From: Fundidesulfovibrio soli
GTDB lineage: Bacteria; Desulfobacterota; Desulfovibrionia; Desulfovibrionales; Desulfovibrionaceae
DNA length: 64,000 nucleotides
Assembly: GCF_022808695.1 (NCBI RefSeq)
Contig: NZ_JAKZKW010000010.1
Span: forward strand, 60,480 to 124,479
Reading direction: 5' to 3'
Shown: positions 25,297 to 33,677 of the stretch, in pieces
How the letters are laid out: every line of letters begins with the position of its first letter
How positions within the stretch are numbered: the first letter of the stretch is position 1
Notes under the pieces: model-generated
What the model saw: only the letters and a program-made list of their open reading frames with translations
Database searches by the model: none
Told to the model about the DNA's origin: nothing
Made by a program: the position numbers and the translations under genes

Positions 25297-26393
25297 CGCG
25301 CCCCTGGCTGCCCCCCGAGACCCTGGACGAGGTGCGCCGGGTGCTGGAGAGCGGCTTCCTCACCGAAGGGGCCGCCACGGCCGAACTGGAGACTTTGGCC
25401 CGGCAGGCCACGGGAGCCGCTCACTCCCTGGCCGTGACTTCCTGCACCACGGGGCTGGAGTTGGCCCTGCGCGCCCTGGGCGTCGGCCCCGGGCACGAGG
25501 TGCTGGTCCCGGCGTACACCTACCCGGCCACCGCCACGGCCGTTTCCATGGTCGGCGCGCTGCCCGTGGTCGTGGATGTGGACCCCTGGAGCATGAACGT
25601 CGATTTCGAGCGCCTGGAGCGGGCCGTCACCCCGGCCACGGCTGCGCTCATGCCCGTGTCGCTCTTCGGCAACCCCCTGGACTGGGACCGCCTCGGCCCC
25701 CTGCGCGAGCGGCTGGGCATCCCCATAATCGAGGACGCCGCCTGTTCTCTTGGTTCGAGCTGGCGCGGCCAGCCCGTTGGCTCCCAGGCCGACGTCACGG
25801 TCTTCAGCCTGCACCCGCGCAAGGTGGCCACCACCGGCGAGGGCGGGCTGGTCACCACGAATGACGAGGCCCTGGTCGAGCGCATGTGGTCGCTCAAGCA
25901 CTTCGGGCTGGAGCGCCAGGGGCCGGAAGGCGGCCGCCCGCGCTTCGTGCGCATGGGCACCAACCTGAAGCTCTCCAACATCCAGGCCGCCGTGGGCCTG
26001 CCCCAGCTGCGCCGCCTGGAGGAAATCGTGACCCGGCGGCAAGAGCTTGCCGCGCGCTATCTGGAACTGCTGGCAGGCGTGGAGGGCGCGGGCATGCACG
26101 CCATCACCCCGGGCGGGCTGAGCTGCCGCCAAACTTTCTGCGTGTTCGTGCCCCGGCGCGACGAGGTCATGGCCAGGATGCGCGCCCGCGGGATAGAGGC
26201 CCAGATCGGCACCTACCTGCTGCCCGCCGAGCCCGCCTTCCAGGACCCGGCCGTGTGCAGGCTGGAAGGGCCGTTCCCCGGCGCGCAGCGGGCCTGGGAC
26301 GAGTGCCTGGCCCTGCCGCTCTACCACGAGATGACGGACGGGGAGCAGGTCGAGGTGGTGGAGGCGCTGCGCGAGGCGCTCGGGGGGAATTGA
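25278..26393 (+). CDS. DegT/DnrJ/EryC1-type sugar aminotransferase
   Basis: The 371-residue protein matches PLP-dependent sugar aminotransferases. It shows 'VTSCTTGLELALRALGVG', 'VLVPAYTYPATATAV', 'IIEDAACSLGSSWRG' and the PLP lysine (K182) in 'SLHPRKVATTGEGG'. They convert a keto-sugar nucleotide to an amino sugar using glutamate. The ATG at 25278 follows a 'cggag' ribosome binding site. An upstream in-frame ATG at 25209 is rejected because that stretch is the end of the glycosyltransferase gene in another frame. It is the last gene of the first long rightward unit. Confidence 0.9.
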   Translation: MYRIPLTRPWLPPETLDEVRRVLESGFLTEGAATAELETLARQATGAAHSLAVTSCTTGLELALRALGVGPGHEVLVPAYTYPATATAVSMVGALPVVVDVDPWSMNVDFERLERAVTPATAALMPVSLFGNPLDWDRLGPLRERLGIPIIEDAACSLGSSWRGQPVGSQADVTVFSLHPRKVATTGEGGLVTTNDEALVERMWSLKHFGLERQGPEGGRPRFVRMGTNLKLSNIQAAVGLPQLRRLEEIVTRRQELAARYLELLAGVEGAGMHAITPGGLSCRQTFCVFVPRRDEVMARMRARGIEAQIGTYLLPAEPAFQDPAVCRLEGPFPGAQRAWDECLALPLYHEMTDGEQVEVVEALREALGGN

Positions 26394-26415
26394 GGAAGGG
26401 GGGATGCCTCCGGCG

Positions 26416-26445
26416 GCCAAAGGGAGTTCCTCCCTTTGGAATCCC
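26416..26445 (+). repeat. Dispersed palindromic repeat, copy 1
   Basis: This 30-base element contains the hairpin CCAAAGGGAG/CTCCCTTTGG and ends in AATCCC. The reverse complement of the sequence at 63928-63957 differs from it at one base only, and similarity continues for about 15 bases beyond ('gcttcgcg'). It lies just after the aminotransferase stop. Confidence 0.9.
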
Positions 26446-26494
26446 GTCTAGCTTCGCGTTATGGGGCGAGGCTTTTACGGGCAGCAGGCAAACT

Positions 26495-26513
26495 CGACTG
26501 GTCCGACCAGTCG
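26495..26513 (+). repeat. Short perfect inverted repeat
   Basis: The arms CGACTGGT (26495-26502) and ACCAGTCG (26506-26513) enclose a three-base loop. No T-run follows, so it is not a classical terminator. Confidence 0.8.
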
Positions 26514-26607
26514 CAGAATCAGTGAATTTCTCCGGTTCGCCGCGATGAACCGGATAGGCTCCGGTCAAATCATCGGGCTTTCCTGCTTTTCCGCCGTGAA
26601 CGGTGTT

Positions 26608-26697
26608 GGCTCCCGCTGTGGCCTCCCCGGCCGGGAGCCTAGGATATTCTTCAAATATATCCGACGGCTCACGGCCGGGGAGGCCACAGCGGGAGCC
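26608..26697 (+). repeat. Long 32-bp inverted repeat with nested stem
   Basis: The left arm 26608-26639 and right arm 26666-26697 are reverse complements with a single mismatch; the outer 26 bp are perfect. The 26-base spacer is AT-rich and itself contains GGATAT (26642-26647) against ATATCC (26657-26662). The structure would be very stable as RNA or as a cruciform. It lies about 90 bases before the epimerase start. Confidence 0.9.
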
Positions 26698-26789
26698 GGA
26701 ATAGGACAAAACCATCGTCTTCTCCCACCGGGAGCCCGGACTAGACCAGAAGACTGCGCCGCGCCCGGCGCGGCGACGGAGTGAATACA

Positions 26790-27773
26790 ATGGACATCCA
26801 AGGCAAGCGCCTCCTGGTCATCGGTGGGGCGGGCTTCATCGGCTCCCACCTGGTGGACCAGCTCACCGCCGAGGACGTGGCCGAAATCCGCGTCTTCGAC
26901 AACTTCACGCGCGGCACCCGCGCCAACCTGGAGAACGCCCTCTCCGACCCCCGGGTGAAGATCTTCGAGCTCGGCGGCGAACTCATGCACCGCGATATCC
27001 TGGACGCGGCCATGAAGGGCGTGGACGGCGTGTTCCACCTGGCCGCCCTCTGGCTGCTCCACTGCCAGGACTACCCCCGCTCCGCCTTCGAGGTGAACGT
27101 GGCCGGCACCTTCAACGTGCTGGAGGCCATGCTGGCCAACGGCGTGCGCAGGCTGGTCTACTCCTCGTCCGCCTCGGTCTACGGCGACGCCGTCAGCGAA
27201 CCCATGGCCGAGGACCACCCCTATGCCAACAAGACCTTCTACGGCGCCACCAAGATCGCGGGCGAGCACTTCTGCCGCGCCCTGCACCACCGCTACAAGG
27301 GCACACCCCAGCACTTCGACTACGTGGGCCTGCGCTACATGAACGTCTACGGCCCCAGGCAGGACTACAAAGGGGCCTACATCGCGGTCATCATGCGTAT
27401 GCTCGACCGCATCGACCAGGGCCTGCCCCCCGTGCTCTACGGCGACGGCAGCCAGTCCTACGACTTCGTCTCCGTGGCCGACTGCGCCCGCGCCAACCTG
27501 CTGGCCATGAAGGCCGAAGCCACCGACGCCTTCTACAACGTGGGCACTGGCAAAAAGACCTCGCTTAGGGAACTGGCCGAGATCGTGCTGGAGATCACCG
27601 GCGCGAAGACCGGCATCGAATTCCAGGAGGGCGGCCAGACCTTCGTGAAGAACCGCGTGGGTTGCCCCGAAAAGGCCCGGCGCGACCTGGGCTTCACGGC
27701 CACGGACGACCTGCGCCAGGGCCTGGCCCGGCTCATCGAGTGGCGCGAGGCCGCCAAGGCGGGGAGGGCCTAG
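26790..27773 (+). CDS. NAD-dependent sugar epimerase/dehydratase (extended SDR)
   Basis: The 327-residue protein has the Rossmann motif 'IGGAGFIGSH' near residues 11-20, 'VYSSSASVYGD', and the catalytic Tyr151-x3-Lys155 ('YGATK'). 'GLRYMNVYGPRQ' and 'YDFVSVADCARA' are typical of UDP-glucose 4-epimerase-like enzymes. It acts on a nucleotide sugar in the cytoplasm. The ATG at 26790 is chosen because GGAG lies 8 bases ahead; a GTG at 26781 overlaps that ribosome binding site. It heads the second glycan unit (26790-33181). The exact sugar is unknown. Confidence 0.9.
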   Translation: MDIQGKRLLVIGGAGFIGSHLVDQLTAEDVAEIRVFDNFTRGTRANLENALSDPRVKIFELGGELMHRDILDAAMKGVDGVFHLAALWLLHCQDYPRSAFEVNVAGTFNVLEAMLANGVRRLVYSSSASVYGDAVSEPMAEDHPYANKTFYGATKIAGEHFCRALHHRYKGTPQHFDYVGLRYMNVYGPRQDYKGAYIAVIMRMLDRIDQGLPPVLYGDGSQSYDFVSVADCARANLLAMKAEATDAFYNVGTGKKTSLRELAEIVLEITGAKTGIEFQEGGQTFVKNRVGCPEKARRDLGFTATDDLRQGLARLIEWREAAKAGRA

Positions 27774-27780
27774 ACGCACC

Positions 27781-29616
27781 ATGTGCGGCGTCGCCGGAGT
27801 GCTGCGTTCCACTGGAACGCCCCCCTCGGAAGGTGAAATCGCGGCCATGACCGCCGCCCTGGCCCATCGCGGCCCCGACGGCGAGGGGTTGCGCCTGTTC
27901 GGCTCCCCCGCGCCCTGGCTGGCCCTGGGCCAACGCAGGCTGGCCGTGATCGACCGCGAGGGCGGGGCCCAGCCCATGGCGAGCGCGGACGGATCGGCCT
28001 GGGTGGTCTGCAACGGGGAGATCTACAATCATCGGGAGCTGTTCGGCGAACTGGCCGGGCTCGGATTCGCGGCCCGCACCCGCAGCGACACCGAAGCCGT
28101 GCTCCTGGCCTGGCAGGCCTGGGGCCGCGAGTGCCTGCCCAGGCTGCGCGGCATGTTTGCCTTCGCCCTGGTGGACTTCCGGCGCGGCGAGCTGCTGCTG
28201 GCCCGCGACGGGCAGGGCATCAAGCCCCTTTATTACAGGCCGTTGACGGGCGGGCTGGCTTTCGCCTCCGAACTGGACGCCCTGGGCAAGATGGATGGCC
28301 CGCCCCCCCGCGCCAGCCTGCGCGCCGTGGAGCACTACCTGCGCTACCAGTACATCCCCGCGCCCATGACGATCTTCGAGGGAGTCTTCAGCCTGGAGCC
28401 GGGCTGCTCTGTCTCGGCCACGTTCGGGGGCTGCGGCCCGGACGGGGCGGGGGGGATACGCGATTTCCGGCTGGAGGAGCCCCGGCGCTGGCACGACCCC
28501 GGCTTTGAGCCCGACCCGGCCCTGGAGGATGACGCGGCCGCCCTGGAGGCCGTGTCCGAGGCGGTGTGCGGGGCCGTATCCGCGCAGCTGGTCTCCGACG
28601 TTCCGCTGGGGCTTTTGCTCTCCGGCGGGGTGGACTCCACCCTGGTGGCCTGGGCCGCCCGCCGGAGCGTGGATGGGCCGCTCCCTGCCTTCGCCGTGGG
28701 TTTCGAGCTGGCCAGCGCCAGCGAGCTGGAGTATGCCCGGCAGGCCGCGAAAATCCTGGGGCTCGATCTGCATGAAACCGTGGTCGCCGAGGACATGCTG
28801 TCCCTGCTGCCGCACCTGGCCGCCGCGCAGGGCCAGCCCTTCGGGGACAGCTCCATCCTGCCCACCTGGCTGCTCTGCCGGGCCGCGCGGCAGGGCGTCA
28901 CCGTTGCGCTCTCGGGCGACGGCGGGGACGAGGCCTTCGGCGGCTACCACACCTACGCCAACTGGCTGGCCTCGGGTGAGCGCCCCGGCTGCGGGCCGAC
29001 GCTGTGGGAAAACCACGTGCTGACCACGCCGCGCCCCTTCCGCGAGCCACTCTGGAAACCCGAGTTTCGAGGCTCGCTGTCCGAGCCTTGCCCGGCCTAC
29101 GCCGACGCCGCCCGGCGCAGCTGCGGCTTCGACGCCCTGGCCCACGCCCAGTGCATGGACATGCGCACCTACCTGCCCGGCGACATCCTGACCAAGGTGG
29201 ACATGGCCTCCATGACCCACGCCCTGGAGGTGCGCCCGCCGCTCCTGGACCCGCAGGTGCTGGACGTGGCCCGCCGCCTGCCGCTTTCTCAACGCTACCG
29301 CGAAGGCCTGGGAGGCAAGGCCGTGCTCAAGCGGCTGCTTCTGGCCGAAGGATTTTCGCCGGAGTTCGTGCTGCGGCCCAAGCAGGGCTTCGCCATCCCC
29401 CGCGAGCACTGGTTCCTGCCCGGCACGGAGGCCTCAGCCATGCTGCGCGACCTGCTGGACGAGCCGTCCTCCCGGCTGGGCGAGCTGTTTTCGCGGAACT
29501 GCATCGAGGACTATCTGGCGCGCCACACCCATGCATACGATCTTTCAGGCATCCTCTGGCTGCTCACGGTCTTTGGCCTTTGGAACGTGGCCCACCCGGG
29601 CCTGGAGTACGCATGA
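27781..29616 (+). CDS. asnB: Asparagine synthetase B-type glutamine amidotransferase (second copy)
   Basis: The 611-residue protein has Cys2 ('MCGVAGVL'), 'HRGPDGEGL', 'CNGEIYNHREL' and a synthase domain with 'LLSGGVDSTLVAW' and 'SGDGGDEAFGGY'. It is diverged from the copy at 14119 and belongs to a different unit, between an epimerase and a glycosyltransferase. Two AsnB copies in one island suggest amidation of two different carboxylates, or of one sugar acid at two stages. The ATG follows the epimerase stop by seven bases and the end overlaps the next start (ATGA). Confidence 0.9.
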   Translation: MCGVAGVLRSTGTPPSEGEIAAMTAALAHRGPDGEGLRLFGSPAPWLALGQRRLAVIDREGGAQPMASADGSAWVVCNGEIYNHRELFGELAGLGFAARTRSDTEAVLLAWQAWGRECLPRLRGMFAFALVDFRRGELLLARDGQGIKPLYYRPLTGGLAFASELDALGKMDGPPPRASLRAVEHYLRYQYIPAPMTIFEGVFSLEPGCSVSATFGGCGPDGAGGIRDFRLEEPRRWHDPGFEPDPALEDDAAALEAVSEAVCGAVSAQLVSDVPLGLLLSGGVDSTLVAWAARRSVDGPLPAFAVGFELASASELEYARQAAKILGLDLHETVVAEDMLSLLPHLAAAQGQPFGDSSILPTWLLCRAARQGVTVALSGDGGDEAFGGYHTYANWLASGERPGCGPTLWENHVLTTPRPFREPLWKPEFRGSLSEPCPAYADAARRSCGFDALAHAQCMDMRTYLPGDILTKVDMASMTHALEVRPPLLDPQVLDVARRLPLSQRYREGLGGKAVLKRLLLAEGFSPEFVLRPKQGFAIPREHWFLPGTEASAMLRDLLDEPSSRLGELFSRNCIEDYLARHTHAYDLSGILWLLTVFGLWNVAHPGLEYA

Positions 29617-30536
29617 GCGCGCCAACCTCACGCCCGCGCATCCTCTGCGTGGCGGACCAGCGCGGCTGGATCTTCGACCGGCACATCGCGGCCCTGCGCC
29701 GTTTTCTGGGCGAACGCTTCGAGATTGTGCCCCATTACTACTGGGACAAGCAGCCCTACGACGAGGGCGAGTACGATCTGGTCTACACCCTGGAGTGGAA
29801 CCTGGCCCGCCCGGAGCTGATGCGCCGCCGGGAGCGCAACGTCACGGGCATCCGCTCCCATGTGGCCTGGGAGGCCATGGGCGCGGCAGGGCTCGGGCTG
29901 ATCCTGAGGGAACGGTTCGGCGCGGTGCACGCCGTATCGCGCAGGCTCTGCGGCATCTTCGCCCCGCACCTGCCGGGCGTGGCCTATGTGACCCACGGGG
30001 TGGACCTGGAGCTGTTCACGCCCGGTTGCGCCCCGGGCGCGCATGGCGGGCCGCTGCGCCTGGGCTGGGCGGGCAACCGGCAGAGCCCGGGCGACAAGGG
30101 CTGCGGCCTGCTGGACGGGCTGGGGGGGCTTGCGGGCGTGGCCCTGGCCACCTGCGGCCTGGGGGAGCGGATGCTCACGCTTGAGGACATGCCCGGCTTC
30201 TACGCGGGGATCGACGTGTACTGTTGCGCCTCGCTCACGGAGGGCAGCAACAACTCGCTGCTGGAGGCGGCGGCCTCGGGCCGGGGCATCGTCACCACGG
30301 ACAACGGCACCGTGCCGGAGTACCTGCGCCACGGGGAGAGCGCCTTCATTGTGGAGCGCAGGCCCGAGGCCTTCGAGCGGGCCGTGCGGGAGCTGGCGCG
30401 GGATCGTGAGCTGCTGGCGCGCATGGGCGCGGCCGCGCGGGAGGCGGTGCGGGCATTCGACTGGCGCGCGAAGGCGCTGGATTATGCGGGGTTTTTCGAT
30501 CGGGCGCTCAACAAGGAGTCCCAACCCGATGGATAA
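29613..30536 (+). CDS. GT4-type glycosyltransferase
   Basis: The 307-residue protein has 'RILCVADQRGWIFDRHIAALR' at the start and 'VTHGVDLELFTPG' before the donor domain. 'YCCASLTEGSNNSLLEAAASGRGIVTTDNGTVPE' covers the donor-binding Glu motif; only the family pattern matters here. It is a little shorter than usual GT4 enzymes. It overlaps asnB by four bases and the next gene by eight bases. It is likely to add one sugar of the glycan. Confidence 0.85.
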   Translation: MSAPTSRPRILCVADQRGWIFDRHIAALRRFLGERFEIVPHYYWDKQPYDEGEYDLVYTLEWNLARPELMRRRERNVTGIRSHVAWEAMGAAGLGLILRERFGAVHAVSRRLCGIFAPHLPGVAYVTHGVDLELFTPGCAPGAHGGPLRLGWAGNRQSPGDKGCGLLDGLGGLAGVALATCGLGERMLTLEDMPGFYAGIDVYCCASLTEGSNNSLLEAAASGRGIVTTDNGTVPEYLRHGESAFIVERRPEAFERAVRELARDRELLARMGAAAREAVRAFDWRAKALDYAGFFDRALNKESQPDG

Positions 30537-31923
30537 ACGCCTGCTGCTGGTTGAGCCGCCGTTCTACCGCCTCTACGAGGCGGGGATGGTGCTGTGCAAC
30601 ATGCCGCTGGGCCTGGGCTACCTGGCGGGAGTTGTTGCTGCGCGCGGAGACTGGCGCGTGCGCGTGCTCAACGCGGACTTCGACCCCGCGGTGACGCCCG
30701 CCCCCACCAGCCACGCCGTGCTGGCGGGCGAGGGCTACCGGCGCTACAGGGCCAACCTGGCCGACCCCGAGGCCCCCATCTGGCGCGAGACCCTGGAATC
30801 AATCGCCCTCGAGAAACCCAGTGTCCTCGGCATCTCCGTGAAGTCCCAGAACTGCGCCTCGGCCAGGCTGCTGGCGCGGCTGGCCAAGCGCCAGAACCCG
30901 GACCAGTTCATCGTGGCGGGCGGGCCGCACCCTTCCATGACCGGGGCGGAGATCCTTACAGAGCCTGCCATCGACGCGGCCGTGATCGGGGAGGGCGAGG
31001 AGACGCTCACCGACCTGCTGGACGCCCTGGCCACGGGCCGCCCGCTCTCCGGGGTGCCCGGCCTGATCTTCCGCCAGGGTGGGGGCATAGTCTCCACGGG
31101 CCGCCGCGCCCCCATCGCGGACCTGGACGCGCTGCCCTTCCCCCACGCCGCCGCCCCCGAGGTGCTGGTGGATTACGCCCGCTACCCGCGCGAGGCCTTC
31201 GGCTTCGTGTTCGCCACGCGCGGCTGCCCCTTCGACTGCCAGTACTGCGGCTCGCGCTATATCTGGAGCCGCAGGCCGCGCCTGCGCTCGCCGGGCAACG
31301 TGGCGGCGGAGCTTGCCGCCCTGGCCGCACTGGGCCTCAAGCACGTGCACTTCGAGGACGACACCTTCGGCGTGGGCAAGCCTCACCTGCTGGCCCTGTG
31401 CAAGGCCATAGCGGGTTCCGGGCTCACCTGGAGCTGCGAGCTATCCGTGCGCCTGGTGGACGACGAGGTCATGGCGGCCATGCGCGCAGCCGGGTGCGTG
31501 GCGGTGCTGCTGGGCATCGAGTCCGGCAACGACGCCATGCTCGCCCACATCCGCAAGGGCATCAGCGTGGAGCAGTCCCGGCGCGCGTCGGCCACGGTGA
31601 AGCGCCACGGCATCCGCCTGCTGACCTTCTTCATGGCCGGTTTCGCCCTGGAGACCGAAGAGACCTTGCGCGACACTTTCGAGCTGATGCGCACCATCGG
31701 CAGCGACCAGATCATCTACTCCGTGTTCACGCCCTACCCGGGCACCGAGTCCTTCGAGGAGTGCAAACGGCTGGGCCTGGTGGACGAGGGCTTCGACGTG
31801 TCGCTCTACAACCACCAGAGCCCGAGCAACTGCTTTTGCGCCAACATCCACCGGGAGCGCTTCCGGGAGCTGGCGGGCGAGATGGAGGCCTTCGTGGACG
31901 CCTACAACCGGGAACACGCTTAG
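30529..31923 (+). CDS. B12-binding-type radical SAM protein
   Basis: The 464-residue protein has an N-terminal cobalamin-binding-like Rossmann half ('LLVEPPFYRLYEAGM', 'VLGISVKSQNCASARLLARL', 'FIVAGGPHPSMTGAEIL', 'AVIGEGEETLTDLLDAL'). The radical SAM core follows, with C233-x3-C237-x2-C240 ('CPFDCQYC'). 'FEDDTFGVGKPH' and 'LGIESGNDAMLAHIRKG' are typical. The His of the DxHxxG cobalamin motif is not evident, so cobalamin may bind without a lower His ligand. Such enzymes include C- and P-methylases. A ribosome binding site (aaggag) precedes the ATG. Confidence 0.87.
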   Translation: MDKRLLLVEPPFYRLYEAGMVLCNMPLGLGYLAGVVAARGDWRVRVLNADFDPAVTPAPTSHAVLAGEGYRRYRANLADPEAPIWRETLESIALEKPSVLGISVKSQNCASARLLARLAKRQNPDQFIVAGGPHPSMTGAEILTEPAIDAAVIGEGEETLTDLLDALATGRPLSGVPGLIFRQGGGIVSTGRRAPIADLDALPFPHAAAPEVLVDYARYPREAFGFVFATRGCPFDCQYCGSRYIWSRRPRLRSPGNVAAELAALAALGLKHVHFEDDTFGVGKPHLLALCKAIAGSGLTWSCELSVRLVDDEVMAAMRAAGCVAVLLGIESGNDAMLAHIRKGISVEQSRRASATVKRHGIRLLTFFMAGFALETEETLRDTFELMRTIGSDQIIYSVFTPYPGTESFEECKRLGLVDEGFDVSLYNHQSPSNCFCANIHRERFRELAGEMEAFVDAYNREHA

Positions 31924-31930
31924 GCACGCC

Positions 31931-33181
31931 GTGAAAATACTCATGGTGGCCCACGGCATGCCCCCGCACGAGATCGGCGGCACCCAGCTGCACACCCTGG
32001 ACCTGGCCCTGGAGCTGAGGCGGCGCGGGCACGAAGTGCTGGCCCTGTGCCCCAGGCGCTCTCCCGGCGGCGGCATGATCATGGAGGAGGCGGACGGGCT
32101 GCGGGTGGCGCGCCTGGAGCTGGACCCGCCCCCGCCGGACCGCGACGCGGCCGCCTTCGCCCTGGCCCACGACAACCCCGAGGCCGGGCGGCGCTTTGCC
32201 GAATTCCTGCGCGCCGAGCGGCCGGATGTTGTGCACTTCCATCACTTCTTCGACCTCTCGGCCTCCCTTGCGGACGCGGCCAGGCGGGAGGGCGTCCCGG
32301 CGCTCCTGACCCTGCACGACCTCTGGCTGGCCTGCGAACAGCCGCACTTCCTGCACGCGGACATGACTCCCTGCAACCACGAAGCCCCGCAGCCGCGCGA
32401 CTGCGCCCGCTGCTTCGCGGCGCGCAGGCCGGGCGGCCATCTCTCCCGCGACATGGCAACCCTGGAATCCTGTTTTGCCGCGCGGCGCGAACACCTGCGG
32501 CAGGTCGTGGCGGGCCTGGAGTGCGTGGTGAGCCTGGCGGGCTTCCAGGAGGAGCGGCTGCGCCGCCAGGGGCTCGTTCCGCGCATGGTCCGACGCATCC
32601 CGCTCGGGCAACGGCCCCTGGGGCCTGTGCGGCGGCCCAGGCGGCAGGACGGTCCGCTCAGGCTGGCCTACATGGGCATCGTGGCCCCGGCCAAGGGCTT
32701 GGACGTTGTCTTCGAGGCCCTGGGCATACTGGGCTGGGAGGGCGTGACCCTGGACGTGCACGGCATCCCCTGCGTGCCGGATTACGTGGAGCGCCTGAAG
32801 CGGGCGCATCCGCAAGGCGCGGCGGCCTGGCACGGCGGGTACGGCCCGGCTGACCTGGAGCGCATCCTCTCGGCGGCGGACGCGGTGGTCATGCCCTCGC
32901 GCAGCGAGAACACGCCCCTGGTGGTGTCGGAGTGCCTGGCCGCGCGGGTGCCCGTGGCGGCATCTGACGTGGGCGGGGTGCCGGAGATGCTCGGGTTCGG
33001 TGAGTGGGGCCTGCTGTTCGCCAATGGCGACGCACACGGGCTAGCGCAGGCCATGCGCAGGATGCGCGACGAGCCGGGGCTGCTGGAATCCATCTCGGCG
33101 GCCATCCCTCGGATTAGGGGCGTGTCGGATGAGGCGGATGATCTGGAGAAGGTCTACCAGGAGCTGCGGCGAGGCCGATAG
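31931..33181 (+). CDS. GT4-type glycosyltransferase
   Basis: The 416-residue protein has the GT-B N-terminus 'ILMVAHGMPPHEIGGTQLH' with the Gly-rich acceptor loop, 'FHHFFDLSASLADAARREG', and 'LAYMGIVAPAKGLDVVFEAL'. The donor motif lies in 'VVMPSRSENTPLVVSECLAARVPVAASDVGG'. A Cys-rich insert sits at about residues 130-165. The GTG start follows the radical SAM gene by seven bases. It is the last gene of the glycan island. Confidence 0.88.
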   Translation: MKILMVAHGMPPHEIGGTQLHTLDLALELRRRGHEVLALCPRRSPGGGMIMEEADGLRVARLELDPPPPDRDAAAFALAHDNPEAGRRFAEFLRAERPDVVHFHHFFDLSASLADAARREGVPALLTLHDLWLACEQPHFLHADMTPCNHEAPQPRDCARCFAARRPGGHLSRDMATLESCFAARREHLRQVVAGLECVVSLAGFQEERLRRQGLVPRMVRRIPLGQRPLGPVRRPRRQDGPLRLAYMGIVAPAKGLDVVFEALGILGWEGVTLDVHGIPCVPDYVERLKRAHPQGAAAWHGGYGPADLERILSAADAVVMPSRSENTPLVVSECLAARVPVAASDVGGVPEMLGFGEWGLLFANGDAHGLAQAMRRMRDEPGLLESISAAIPRIRGVSDEADDLEKVYQELRRGR

Positions 33182-33184
33182 GGG

Positions 33185-33199
33185 GCGGGATCGTCCCGC
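33185..33199 (+). terminator. Weak hairpin after the glycan island
   Basis: The arms GCGGGA and TCCCGC enclose a three-base loop four bases after the last glycosyltransferase stop. No T-run follows, so termination here is doubtful. Confidence 0.3.
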
Positions 33200-33300
33200 G
33201 ACCGCCTTCCTGCTCTAGGAGCCGAGGAGCATGGCCAGCTCCTGGACCGTGAGCTGGCCTGCGCATGGGGCTGACGGGGGGACGGACCCGCCGGGGAAAT

Positions 33301-33331
33301 AAAAAAGGCCAGGAACACGTCCTGGCCTTTT
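33301..33331. terminator. Bidirectional intrinsic terminator
   Basis: The arms AAAAGGCCAGGA (33303-33314) and TCCTGGCCTTTT (33320-33331) enclose a five-base loop, with A-run and T-run on either side. It would end the RNA-binding-protein transcript on the minus strand and the glycan unit on the plus strand. Confidence 0.85.
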
Positions 33332-33365
33332 GAATCATTGCCGACAGGCGGCAAGGGCGCCGGTG

Positions 33366-33677
33366 CTACCAGCGGCCGCCGTAGCCGCCGCGATTGCCGG
33401 AGCCGCCGCGGCCACCGCCGCCGCCGGAACGGGGCTTGTCCTCGGCTTCGTTGACCTTCAGGTTACGGCCGCCGAAATCCTTGCCATCCATGCCCTGGAT
33501 GGCGGCGAGGGCGCCTTCGTCGTCCATCTCCACGAAGCCGAAGCCGCGCAGGCGGCCGGTTTCGCGGTCGGTGATCAGGCTCACGCTGATGACTTCGCCA
33601 AAGGTGGCGAACTGGTTGCGGATTTCGTCTTCAGTGGAATTGAAAGAAAGATTGCCGACATAAAGTTTCTTAGACAT
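33366..33677 (-). CDS. RRM-domain glycine-rich RNA-binding protein
   Basis: The 103-residue protein has one RNA recognition motif: RNP2 'LYVGNL' near residues 5-10 and RNP1 'RGFGFVEM' near 44-51. The C-terminus is rich in Gly and Arg. Bacterial members bind single-stranded RNA and are often cold-induced. The ribosome binding site is caggag nine bases before ATG. A terminator lies downstream, so it forms its own transcription unit. Confidence 0.92.
   Translation of the reverse strand: MSKKLYVGNLSFNSTEDEIRNQFATFGEVISVSLITDRETGRLRGFGFVEMDDEGALAAIQGMDGKDFGGRNLKVNEAEDKPRSGGGGGRGGSGNRGGYGGRW

Larger units (their letters stand above)
26394..26789. other. Hairpin-dense intergenic region between two glycan units
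   Basis: The 396-base gap has no credible gene. It carries at least four separate inverted repeats in a row: 26419-26438 within a dispersed element, 26495-26513, 26532-26553, and a long one at 26608-26697. It should contain the end of one unit and the promoter of the epimerase operon. The last ribosome binding site (ggag, 26778-26781) fixes the epimerase start. Confidence 0.85.

Noticed and set aside
26394..26789. CRISPR array because of repeated hairpins
   Set aside because: The hairpins differ in sequence and spacing, and no cas gene is nearby.
26167..26790. Minus-strand frame across the hairpin-rich gap
   Set aside because: It crosses the inverted repeats and the end of the aminotransferase gene; the translation is low-complexity and matches nothing known.
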